In this document: piece by piece, positions 55,847 through 64,000 of the stretch | How positions within the stretch are numbered: the first letter of the stretch is position 1 | How the letters are laid out: every line of letters starts with the position of its first letter | Source of the DNA: Trichuris trichiura | Lineage: Eukaryota > Nematoda > Enoplea > Trichinellida > Trichuridae | Length of the DNA stretch: 64,000 nt | Direction: 5' to 3' | Assembly (NCBI GenBank): GCA_037903355.1 | Contig: JBAJFE010000050.1 | Span: forward strand, 558,001 to 622,000 | The notes under the pieces: generated by a model | The model's database searches: none | What the model saw: the letters and a program-made list of their open reading frames with translations, nothing else | Told to the model about the DNA's origin: nothing | Program-made: the position numbers and the translations under genes

Positions 55847-56348
55847 CTATAGACGATGACGTTGGGTCTTCGGTGAACTTATTCACAGAGCTTATAGACT
55901 CCCGACAAAACGGCGCGGTTTTCCTATTTATTAAAATCCGGTTTCCAAGCTATGCATGATCGTAAGCGCACGAGCTTTCCATAAGTCATACACAGGAGAG
56001 AGCCAATTTCAAATCAAGGCAGCCGTTTTCGGGTTTGCCATATTACGATTACTCATAAATTAAAGCCAGCACTGTTTACGCTGTCACGACCTTGCTAAAG
56101 CAGGAAAATTGATCGTGGCGAACAAACGTAGACCAGATTTAATCGCAAAAAAAACACCGTTTCCGAATTAACACCAGTGCAGCATTTGGCCACATGTTCT
56201 GAGAACGTTGGCGAACGATAAAAAGCGAAAAAATAATGACTGCATAGAAAATAATTAAGTTTTCAAGCAGTACCCGCAGATTCTATTTTATAAGAAAACA
56301 TTGCCGTTCAAAGACTTTTTAAAAGACAGGAAACGTCATAGTAAGCTT

Positions 56349-56961
56349 TCAGCGAGGCTGAAAATAAGCAGAAATTAATCGATAGGACAGCAGTACGACA
56401 ACAGCGATAGCAGTTGGAATTAACCAGTTTGTCCAAGTTCTAAATTATATGTTACAGATGTGTAGCAAACCGTCTATAGAGAACTTACGCATTAAAAATA
56501 GAGCCAACAGGATTTGATTCGGCATAATTTGCCTACAAGTAAATAATTACAAATTGAAGGGACAACTGTAAGGTTGCTACGCACCCGTTGTTTATAATAT
56601 TTTTTCTCGCTCTGCAAAAAAAGTACAATTACTAAAAACGAGGACGGGGAGGTCGCTAATACGAACCTCAACAATCTCGCCAATCAAATATTGTTCCCTA
56701 ATCTCTTTAGCGTCGTTTGAATGACCAGCATCTTCAAAGCCTTCCGTCGCGTCTCGACCGGCGTGTTCAAGCAACACTTCGATACCACCGGGATGCTATA
56801 GGCAAGAAAAAATGAAAAACAAAATTCCAAACTTTCACAATCACCTCTTCCAGAAACCCGGTGACGTCATAAACTTTGTTTTCGATAACAAGCCAGGTTG
56901 ACGACTTGGCGTTATGCTCTTCTACCTCGCTTCTTGTGAACGTCTTTAGCGCTGGCGACAT
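56349..56961 (-). CDS. CYB5A: Cytochrome b5, ER tail-anchored
   Basis: A haem electron carrier that supplies desaturases, P450s and related ER enzymes. Five exons in phase: 56961-56845, 56795-56667, 56611-56585, 56532-56489, 56439-56349 (408 nt, 135 aa, the usual size). Residues about 5-80 form the b5 domain: [19 protein letters not shown], then [20 protein letters not shown] with the first haem-ligand His, and [10 protein letters not shown] with the second. The C terminus is a single hydrophobic anchor ([19 protein letters not shown]) followed by a short polar end, so the protein should sit on the cytosolic face of the ER or mitochondrial outer membrane. The symbol follows the family; the exact paralogue cannot be told. 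Confidence 0.95.
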
Positions 56962-57947
56962 GGCAATTATATATTGCTAAAACAGTAATATTTGACTTAA
57001 AAAGTGGTAAATTCATAAATAATAGCCAATGAGTCACCTTTCCAGCTTTATACACCGGTCCAAACGGAACGTCAAAGTTCCTTGACCGTATCCTACTGTT
57101 TTTACAATATGCTCAAGATCTATCTTAGCTTGAACAACTTAAAACCATTAACTTGCAATCGCAGGATTGCTGTGCACCGTGTTCCACGTTTAAAAAGCGG
57201 TAACGAGAAGTTAGTTAAGTTTCGAAATGAATTATAGCTGAAAAACAGAAATTCAATAAATCGACGGGAACTTCTAAAAGCCCTACTTTTCAAGTGGGTG
57301 AAAATTTATTAAATTGTGCTATCACAATAGACAGTCACCGCGTTGCTCGACGAAAAGAATTGCCGAGTTAAATTCAGCTTGCTCTCAGGCCATGCCGCCT
57401 TTGTTCTATTCTCAATGCAAGAAAACGGTTACGACAAAAGACGTTTCTCTGTTTGGGCTTTCATTTCAGCCGCGACAAGCTGACAACGACCTATGAAGCA
57501 ACAACGAAAGCTTTAGATCGATACTTCCATCTTCGAGGCGTTCGCACAAACAGGAACGCAACTTAGTCGCATTAAGTAAAAGGCGAGATTACGTAAGGGA
57601 GAAAAAACTAAAAACATGCTAGTTCACTTTGAATTTGCCAGCGCTACGAGCGGCGAACGTCATTTTCGTACTTGCACATCACATATTGCATCGACAGTAA
57701 ACCCAAAGGTGGCAGGTGTTTTTCAGAGGCAGCCAACGGTAGAGATGAGAAAATCAAGTTAACATTTGCCGTAATGGTAGCAATGGGAATCGCCAGAAAA
57801 ATTTAAACCGCTACATTTTCCAAAATGACTTCGGAGCGATAGATTAATGAAGCTTACGGTCCGAATGCCGAAGAGAAGAAAGCGGACAATCACTCTTCTT
57901 CCGTTAGTTTCAACTAGCATTAGCAGGCCAACTAAGCAACCATTTTG
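56962..57947. other. Intergenic between cytochrome b5 and the ABHD12-like gene
   Basis: Upstream of the cytochrome b5 start and downstream of the ABHD12-like stop. No supported gene, repeat or RNA. Confidence 0.5.
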
Positions 57948-58970
57948 TTACGCGTTCGAGTGAATGACGTGATCTTGCGAAATGCAGTGTTGTACAAACT
58001 CGTAGACGACGTCCGGAAGCTCGGGAGCGTTGATGATGTATTTGTGTCCGTAGTTGTGCGGGTGGTCAAACTCGATGAACGTTGTGTCCATGCCGGCATC
58101 CTTGGCTTCCCGCTCGAGTTTTTTGGCCAAGTGAAATGGAATTATGCGATCATCTTTGGCGTGCAGGAAAAGAATAGGAAAGCAAACATGACGGATTCGC
58201 AAGTCGGTGTTGAAGTTGAGATCGTTTTTGGCGCATGGTTGGACAATCGTTTGTTCGAACCAAGGCAACCATCGAAACATGTACGTGAAGGGATGGTGCC
58301 TAACAACTTCGGCCAAATTGTTAAATGGGGCTTCGAGAATCAAACCCGCGGGTCGACGAACATCCGAATGGCACACCTCCTGACCCAGACGTGTTGCGAT
58401 TGCGGTGCCCAAGGAATGACCCCACAACAAAATGGGATTGTCACCGGATCGCTCGCTAATCCATTTGTACACTGTTTGTACATCTCTGTTGATTCCTTCC
58501 TCGCTGGCCATCCCCGTAGAATCACCGAAGCCGCGGTAATCAAAGGCTATAACATGCAGGTTCAGCTCGCTCAGCATGTTGTACATAAGGATACGATGAG
58601 CGGCAGATCGAGTCCACGTATTGCCGTGCATATACATGACTATGGGATATCCTTGCTTGGCCAACAGTTCGTCAAACTCCGTCTCGCTTCGACTTGTAGA
58701 TTGATCACGTCTGTACAAAGCTTTAGGCAATATCTGCCAGCAGCCAAGCACAATTCCCGGTTCAACGTTTAAATAAAAGTTTCGGCTTTCATACTTGACA
58801 CCATGGGTTCGCGGATCGCTGTAATTTGCAAAAGGCCACTTCACGGCAGTCATAAATATTAACGTATGAGAAATTGCAGGAAGACAATAAAACAGAAGCG
58901 GTATAGCAAGGTAGACGACTGCAAAGAACCATAGCAGAGATCTAATCCAGTCGAACAGGAAACCCATCAT
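57948..58970 (-). CDS. ABHD12-like serine hydrolase, intronless
   Basis: An alpha/beta-hydrolase of the ABHD12 group, which in animals hydrolyses lysophosphatidylserine and monoacylglycerol at the ER. One open frame of 340 codons. An N-terminal membrane anchor (residues about 8-40, SLLWFFAVVYLAIPLLFYC) precedes the catalytic domain: VMYMHGNTWTRSAAHR (oxyanion HGN), AFDYRGFGDSTG, nucleophile elbow LLWGHSLGTA (Ser near residue 200), acidic residue in HAKDDRIIP and catalytic His in HPHNYGHKYI. The length is a little below vertebrate ABHD12 (about 400). It has no introns, whereas every other conserved protein gene here except the bHLH gene is split, so it may be a retrocopy that stayed functional. 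Confidence 0.93.
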   Translation of the reverse strand: MMGFLFDWIRSLLWFFAVVYLAIPLLFYCLPAISHTLIFMTAVKWPFANYSDPRTHGVKYESRNFYLNVEPGIVLGCWQILPKALYRRDQSTSRSETEFDELLAKQGYPIVMYMHGNTWTRSAAHRILMYNMLSELNLHVIAFDYRGFGDSTGMASEEGINRDVQTVYKWISERSGDNPILLWGHSLGTAIATRLGQEVCHSDVRRPAGLILEAPFNNLAEVVRHHPFTYMFRWLPWFEQTIVQPCAKNDLNFNTDLRIRHVCFPILFLHAKDDRIIPFHLAKKLEREAKDAGMDTTFIEFDHPHNYGHKYIINAPELPDVVYEFVQHCISQDHVIHSNA

Positions 58971-60254
58971 AATTAAAAGAAAAGCAGTTTCAAACCAATC
59001 ACTAGCGCAAGCAAGACCTACGGTAAGTTGAACTGAAGCGCGTGTGACACATCAAGTATACAATTGTTCCGCCTTACGTAACTCGTCCGAAAAGCGATCA
59101 CACTTCCCCGTAACCTGCTTAAGTAACTTCCAATAAGCGCCTACGATTTGGCACAAACGCCATCAGTTTATGAACAAGCTCGTTTGATGCGCTTGCCATA
59201 AATTTTGGATTAGTGTTCAGAGAGAAATGATTTGTAGCACATTGTACCGCGGCGGGAAGTTACGTTCGGAACGGATAGCAATTTTTTAAACTGCTCTATT
59301 TGAGGAACTCTTTTCTGCGAATTGCCAAGGGCCCGTTTTGATTCAAATAGGCGGAACGCTTTCCAAAAATACAAACCTGCGAATAATAATCAACGCTATC
59401 GTACATTACGTTCGCTTTTCTCGACTGTTATTGAGCTTGAAAAATTTTATTCTTTACGCTTTTTTATTCTTCGCGTGAGAAAAAGTTTTTTGGTTTCTTT
59501 GAATATATTTTTTTTCGTTCTTGTTTTGTTGGATGTTAGCGAAGAAAACTAAGCTAAACATACTGGAATCATATTTCTTTTAGCAAAAAATAGCGCCTAG
59601 AGTTGTCTTAAACTTTTGACAAATCAACGGGTTTCATTCAAAACAGCTTTAGGTTTTGCTCGTTTGGCGCTCATCAGTCATACTGTATTTTTAAAAATGC
59701 AGGTTCTTTTTCTTTAAGCGTGCCGGCCTTGCTGTTCTACGCTTACCTGAGCCTATGCCCAAACTGAAATGCGTACTCCTGGCTCAGGCTTAGGCATAGA
59801 CATAGCAAGATAATTGATGGATACGCAATCAATAAATATACGGTTTTTGGTAAAAAGTTACGAAACAGCTCGTATAATTGCTAAGTTTATTCTAGAAAAA
59901 CTACTTCAATCAGAAAAATAATTTTTCGACAGAATTTTTTGCTTTCCTTTTTATCCTCCTTTCCTATAAGGTCAAGCAGTTGTTACTGCTCTATTCGTTA
60001 TGGGAAAACTTCGACGGAGGTCATAGACCAATTGTGGCGTGCAACTGTTGTTATCCAAGTTGGCCTCTGGGTGGCCGTGTCGCCATTTGCCGCCTAGATA
60101 ACAGACTTTATGGCTCCAATGGTGAAGCCAGGCCCGTATAGCTTACAGCCGCGAAGCTGATGACCGCTAATCAAAGTTCACCCATTAACCTGATTGGCAA
60201 GTTATCATAAAGGCTGATTGGGGTGTCAAAAGGACCGACAATTACAATTAACCT
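58971..60254. other. Intergenic between the ABHD12-like and bHLH genes
   Basis: Starts of the two genes face away from each other, so both promoters should be here. Holds the SINE copy at 59,680-59,830. The open frame at 59,322-59,552 ends in a Phe/Leu-rich run and is not supported. Confidence 0.45.
59680..59830 (+). mobile_element. SINE copy
   Basis: TACTGTA, AAATGCAGGTTC, GCGTGCCGGCC, GTTCTACGCTTACC, and CAGGCTTAGGCATAGACATAG match the heads and bodies at 38.6 and 62.4 kb. The tail after 59,815 is unclear. Confidence 0.55.
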
Positions 60255-60950
60255 TTGTCACAAGCTGCAGTTGGTTGTCAGATCAGACGAAGAGTATTCT
60301 ATATGGACTTGCAAGCCGCTCCTTGGTGGAGAATGCAACAGCCCTACGCGTACCATGATCAAGCTACCATGTTTAGCGACGACAGTTCTTCGGATACTTT
60401 TGCTACTACTGCTCCAAATGGTCAGCAAGTTAAAAGCTTTGTGAGCAGGCGATCCGAGCAAGATATTTGGCCAGCAGATACCAGCTTCGAGCTTTCAGGA
60501 GAAGAAGCAAGTCATTCCTGCAGCTGGCAAATTGCCAAGCCTATTTTAGACAAAAGGTACATCGATTTTACACAACTCGGGGAGGCGCGTGCCGTATCGA
60601 ACCCCATGGTGGCATATCCTTTTGAAACCCAATGGAAAATGGATAAAATCGCCGAATCAAAGCGCTTAGCGTCGGATAGTGACATCCAAAACCGTTTGAA
60701 GATACGAAATCGTGAGAAGAGACGCTGTCAGGCTATGCGTTGCGCTTTCGAGGAGCTTCGGCACCATATACCATTTGTGCCGCTGGACAAAGGCGTACCG
60801 AAAATTACCACCTTGCGCTTAGCCATTCAGTATATCGTTCACCTAAAGAGAACCCTTTCTTCGGACGAAGCGTGTACGTCGATGCGCAAATTTTCCGACG
60901 TCGTTCTGGAAGAAGTTCACAGAAAGAATCGCTATGCTTCTTCCGTTTAA
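60255..60950 (+). CDS. bHLH transcription factor, Fer3/Ptf1a-like group
   Basis: A nuclear DNA-binding factor that should dimerise and bind E-boxes. Residues about 147-200 of the open frame form the domain: basic region KIRNREKRRCQAM (with the N, E and R positions that read CAN-TG), helix 1 AFEELRHHIP, a loop VPLDKGVPK, helix 2 ITTLRLAIQYIVHLK. The start of helix 2 and its TLRLAI-YI pattern resemble Fer3, Ptf1a and related class A factors, but I cannot name the orthologue. The N-terminal 140 residues are acidic and Ser-rich without a known domain. The first Met at 60,255 is used; Mets at 60,303 and 60,333 are equally possible. No intron seen within the frame. Confidence 0.87.
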   Translation: MSQAAVGCQIRRRVFYMDLQAAPWWRMQQPYAYHDQATMFSDDSSSDTFATTAPNGQQVKSFVSRRSEQDIWPADTSFELSGEEASHSCSWQIAKPILDKRYIDFTQLGEARAVSNPMVAYPFETQWKMDKIAESKRLASDSDIQNRLKIRNREKRRCQAMRCAFEELRHHIPFVPLDKGVPKITTLRLAIQYIVHLKRTLSSDEACTSMRKFSDVVLEEVHRKNRYASSV

Positions 60951-61084
60951 CAATGTGAAATGCAGGTTAGTTCTAGGAAAACGCTGCTGTTTGTTCCACC
61001 CTTAGTCTTGTGCAAATTACGCCGCCAAATTACAAATGCTTTACGTGCATTACCCCTATTTCTTATGTTTTATTTTTCTACTAA

Positions 61085-61260
61085 ATAAATGTACAATTCA
61101 AAAAACATTATTTATAATTTAAGACCGCTGAAGACGGGTCACGAGTGGCCCGAAAGCTTCGGAGATTAAAAAGCTTATTGTACATTTAACGGGAAATTCG
61201 CTCTTTAAAAAAGACAGTTCATTATGAAAACCTACAGTCCCGTACCGAGAAATCAATACA
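61085..61260 (+). mobile_element. Penelope-related remnant with hammerhead-like hairpin
   Basis: The 35-nt hairpin lies at 61,128-61,162 (CTGAAGA, C, GGGTC, loop, GGCCC, GAAA, GC, TTCGG); its stem can extend through CAC/GTG with one G-T pair. It is preceded by TTTAAGACCG as in the 62.6-kb copy and followed by AACGGGA, then ATGAAAAC and AGTCCCGTACC, the same order as in the 27.6- and 62.8-kb elements. AAATGTACAAT before and ATTGTACATTT after the hairpin form a short inverted repeat. Confidence 0.7.
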
Positions 61261-61435
61261 AAAAAACCTTGAAAAAAGTCACTTATTATAATTTGCTTTA
61301 CTGCCCAAAAGAGCAGTCCCGTTTATTCGACATTTCCTTCGATGCGAGTTATTATACAGATATTCTAAAATAGCAAAAGGAAATCATCGTATGAAGGCAG
61401 TTAATGATGCCGCGAAGCTAGGTCGGTATATACAT

Positions 61436-62302
61436 GCGGCCCTCGTTATCCGCGGATTCTATACAACGCGGTTCGTCCGGCGTGAAATAGTGACGTCATC
61501 TTTTCACAAAAACATGTGCACCGCTGGCTATTTTCCGGCAAGCGTAGGTCCTGAAAGATATGATTGCTGAACAGGATCCTTCCGTGGAACGTGGCATCAC
61601 GGTTACACGAGGAATAACGGCTTCGTTGAAGCTGCTGCAAGATTTATTTGATAAAGCGAAGAAAAGGGAGAGACAGCTCCCTATAACAATGTTTTTCAAA
61701 AAAGCTCCGTTAGCTGCGAAGACTAACATTTTAAGGCGAGAAGCTTTGCTACCAACAAGTTCAAGAAACTTTGAAACTGGCCGTTCTCCAGGAGATCTGC
61801 GCCCATTTGCAGAAAGTGGATAAATTGATTCCTGATGCGCCAAACGTTTCTGTCGTAGACGTGGATGTGTTCTGTGTGATGTTCACTATTTCTGCTTAAG
61901 TGCGCCTGTGTATTTTATATTTCCCCTGCTCTGTACCCATTCCGCGCGCCAGTACATCGCTTAGCCCATTAAAACAAGGCGTTTCCCAGACGTTTAAAGA
62001 AAGAGCATCTTTCATCCCTTCTTGTATCTAACGGCCTGGACTCTGATGGCTAACCCCATTGGACAAGAGCAGTTTCACTGATGTCATTATCTCGTAGCTA
62101 GATTCTGTAGTATCAAGCTTTGAAGGATCACTAGGTCTGATAACTGTTCTAGAAGGAGTTCAAGCGGACAGGACGAAATACGCAGCTATATTATAAGATA
62201 TTTGGCCTTTTTCATAAGATATCCTATATAACGCGGAATTCAACTTAACATGGTAAAATGCTGAAAACGTTGGACGAATTAACCGCGGATAACGAGGGCC
62301 GC
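61436..62302. mobile_element. Tigger/pogo-like DNA transposon remnant
   Basis: GCGGCCCTCGTTATCCGCGG at 61,436-61,455 and its exact reverse complement at 62,283-62,302 are terminal inverted repeats. The CCTCG-TATCCGCGG pattern is known from Tigger/pogo elements. Inside, the plus-strand frame at 61,560-61,823 contains KKRERQLPITMFFKK, similar to the C-terminal end of Tigger-type transposases (a Thr/Leu then FFKK ending). Most of the transposase is missing, so this is an internally deleted copy. A TA target duplication is not clear because the outermost bases differ on the two sides. Confidence 0.75.
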
Positions 62303-62419
62303 CCGTACTGCAGGGAAATGGAATTTATTATTTTCGCACGTAGGTACGTAGATTCGTAGCCATATGGAATCAGCATGTTCTTAAAACAATTCTGAGATCT
62401 TTTTCGTTTTACGCCCAGT

Positions 62420-62560
62420 TGCCATACTGTAAATTAAGAAATTCAGGTTCTTTCCTTGCTAGCATGCCGGTTGTCCTTTCCTGTCTTTATCTAGGCCTAA
62501 ACGCGCTGATTAAGTTTAGTTTAGGCTTAACTAAAGGCAATACAAGACGTGGAGCAGATT
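62420..62560 (+). mobile_element. SINE copy
   Basis: TACTGTA, GAAATTCAGGTTCTTTCCTT, GCATGCCGGTTG, TTAGTTTAGGCTTAACTAAA and GCAATACAAGACG match the family. It ends about 30 bp before the foldback at 62,593. Confidence 0.6.
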
Positions 62561-62592
62561 AACAGTGTTGATAAGCGTATAATAAACATATT

Positions 62593-62910
62593 TGATTGCT
62601 TCTTTTTGTACGGATTTTTTATGTCCCGTTGAAAAAACTTTTGTTACTTAAATGTCCGGCGCTTTCGGGTCATTCGAGACCCGTCATCAGCGGTCTTAAG
62701 TTGTAAATATGAATTTTGGCAGCAAATGCCACCTATCGTTTCCGAGGATTTTAAAGCGGGCATTTTTAAAGTTTTCCGTTGGTAGGTTCTTGCATTTGAG
62801 TCTGTCAGCGCGTTAGTAATAAAAGTTTTTTCAACGGGACATAAAAAGTCCGTACAAAAAGAAGCAATCAAAATGAAATTATACGGTCCCGTACGAAGAC
62901 ACTATATCTT
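62593..62910. mobile_element. Foldback element with hammerhead-like hairpin
   Basis: GATTGCTTCTTTTTGTACGG at 62,593 on and its reverse complement ending at 62,868 are arms of about 48 bp with a single small length difference, spaced by about 180 bp. The left arm is followed by the 35-nt hairpin on the minus strand (62,656-62,690), with the canonical first box CTGATGA. The right arm is followed by ATGAAATTATACGG and TCCCGTACGAAGAC, the tail also seen after the 27.6-kb arm. The right half lacks its own recognisable hairpin. Confidence 0.8.
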
Positions 62911-63158
62911 TATAACAAACATAATCCTAATTATGGATGTTCGGTATTGCATTCAGTTCAAAATAATCGATAATAATACTGATGCGTTGGAGAACAGCAG
63001 TGGATAGAAGCGAATTAAGTAATTTTTTGGGTAGAACGCTATGAGCAAGCAGAACAGACAGGCATCAATTGCTCAGCCTGAATTATATTGCAATAGCTTC
63101 ACTCGGTCCAATTTTTCGTAACCGTCGTAGCTTTTTCCATTCGTCCGAGGAAGGGAGA

Positions 63159-63231
63159 GGCCGCGTGGCGCAACGGATAACGCGTCGGTCTACGGAACCG
63201 AAGATTGCAGGTTCGAATCCTGCCGCGGTCG
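63159..63231 (+). tRNA. tRNA-Arg (anticodon ACG)
   Basis: 73 nt and no intron. The acceptor stem GGCCGCG pairs with CGCGGTC with one G-T pair; D arm with the A-box-like TGGCGCAACGG; anticodon arm TCGGT-CTACGGA-ACCGA giving anticodon ACG (read as ICG); T arm GCAGG-TTCGAAT-CCTGC with a perfect B box; discriminator G. No CCA is encoded, as expected in a eukaryote. The 72-codon frame over it is not a gene. It looks fully functional. Confidence 0.97.
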
Positions 63232-63240
63232 GTAAAAGCG

Positions 63241-63245
63241 TTTTT
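63241..63245 (+). terminator. RNA polymerase III terminator of the tRNA-Arg
   Basis: A run of five T on the coding strand 10 bases after the tRNA end, the standard Pol III stop signal. Confidence 0.8.
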
Positions 63246-64000
63246 AACTTAAATACTTTTCACCCAAAGAAATTGACAGCTACTTAAAAGTTTGATTTTA
63301 TAGGAAAAAAATGTTTTTCTCTAAATGCACACAGGAAAAACTACCACATTTATTTAATACATCTGTGCACGCAGTTCCTTAACTTCCGGCGGGACCGCAG
63401 AGTTTGCAACCGAATTTTCCATACGCCCAGATGCACGCAACTAAACGACGTCGTACGATGATTTGCGCGTATTTTTTTTGAATTGGTTACTTTCTTCTAA
63501 GATAGCGCCCCCATTTGGGAAAAAATTAATTTTTCATTGCAATAATCAATCAGCCGGCTATGGCGGAATAAGTTGCGCAGAAGGCATTGCAAACGCTGCC
63601 GCTTTGCTGCAACACGAGCAAGATTGAGAGTTCATTACTCCATAAATCGTATCAACTGAAAATTGAATCCTACTGTATCAGCAGGTACAAGTTTATTTTT
63701 GCAACATAATAAAAATCGTCCGTTCAAATTCGCCATAACTTGGGCTCATTAGTATAAAGTGTGCAACAACACCTATCGCCCTGTAGAATTATTGAACGGA
63801 GTCTACAGCAGAAGAAAATTCGACGGGATAAAGTTTTGGTTTAACGCAGTGTAAGTGATCAGCAGTATTTTTCAAGATATGACTGTACGCAAACTTAAAT
63901 TACAGTTAATATCAATATTATGCAACCCATACAGGAGCCACCAAAAACCTTAATACAAATAATATCAGGAACAATCGAAGAGGTGCGTTTCTGAATTAAA
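63246..64000. other. Downstream end of window, nothing recognised
   Basis: No supported gene on either strand. A TACTGTA-type word and a CAGCAGGTAC word occur near 63,670-63,690, possibly another fragment of the interspersed family. Confidence 0.4.

Noticed and set aside
55540..55959. 139-codon Gly-rich frame
   Set aside because: Runs through the hAT MITE; no gene features.
57945..58772. 275-codon plus-strand frame
   Set aside because: Antisense shadow of the ABHD12-like gene, whose minus-strand frame has all catalytic motifs.

Overview
This window is from a small, gene-dense animal genome. Evidence: many introns of about 48-70 bp with GT-AG (twice GC-AG) ends, metazoan-only gene families (nephrin/SYG-2, TMEM115, ABCA), a tRNA-Arg with a eukaryotic-type terminator, and Penelope-, hAT- and Tigger-type transposons. 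Short introns and abundant TACTGTA/TACAGTA words would suit a nematode, possibly outside Caenorhabditis relatives, but I cannot prove the phylum.

Layout. 1-5,984: no gene supported; it holds a 58-bp perfect palindrome, a ~105-bp minisatellite and small inverted repeats. 5,985-15,762 (+): a complete 25-exon nephrin/SYG-2-like adhesion receptor whose exon phases all agree (1,371 codons). 17,270-23,191 (-): a TTF2/Lodestar-type SNF2 ATPase, with a 338-bp four-copy tandem array in one inflated intron. 24,253-25,848 (+): TOM40, divergent from TTF2. 27.4-28.1 kb: a foldback element inserted in one copy of a local duplication. 29,273-30,393 (-): TMEM115. 32,130-33,352 (+): SNIP1 (FHA domain). 33,430-48,800 (-): a full-length ABCA-family protein whose two ATPase domains have lost most catalytic motifs. 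50,350-52,215 (-): PIG-U. 53.0-55.4 kb: a decayed Penelope-like retroelement (RT plus GIY-YIG). 55,651-55,846: a hAT-type MITE with a perfect 8-bp target duplication. 56,349-56,961 (-): cytochrome b5. 57,948-58,970 (-): an intronless ABHD12-like hydrolase. 60,255-60,950 (+): a bHLH factor. 61.1-62.9 kb: a cluster of mobile-element remnants. 63,159-63,231 (+): tRNA-Arg(ACG).

The genes are unrelated housekeeping and developmental genes rather than one pathway. The parts most worth a second look are: a 35-nt hammerhead-like hairpin shared by the Penelope element's 3' flank and three scattered foldback/remnant loci; the pseudo-ATPase ABCA protein; the exon-like tandem array inside TTF2; a tRNA-Arg-derived SINE family; and a strong local excess of the octamer ATGCAAAT in the first 17 kb.
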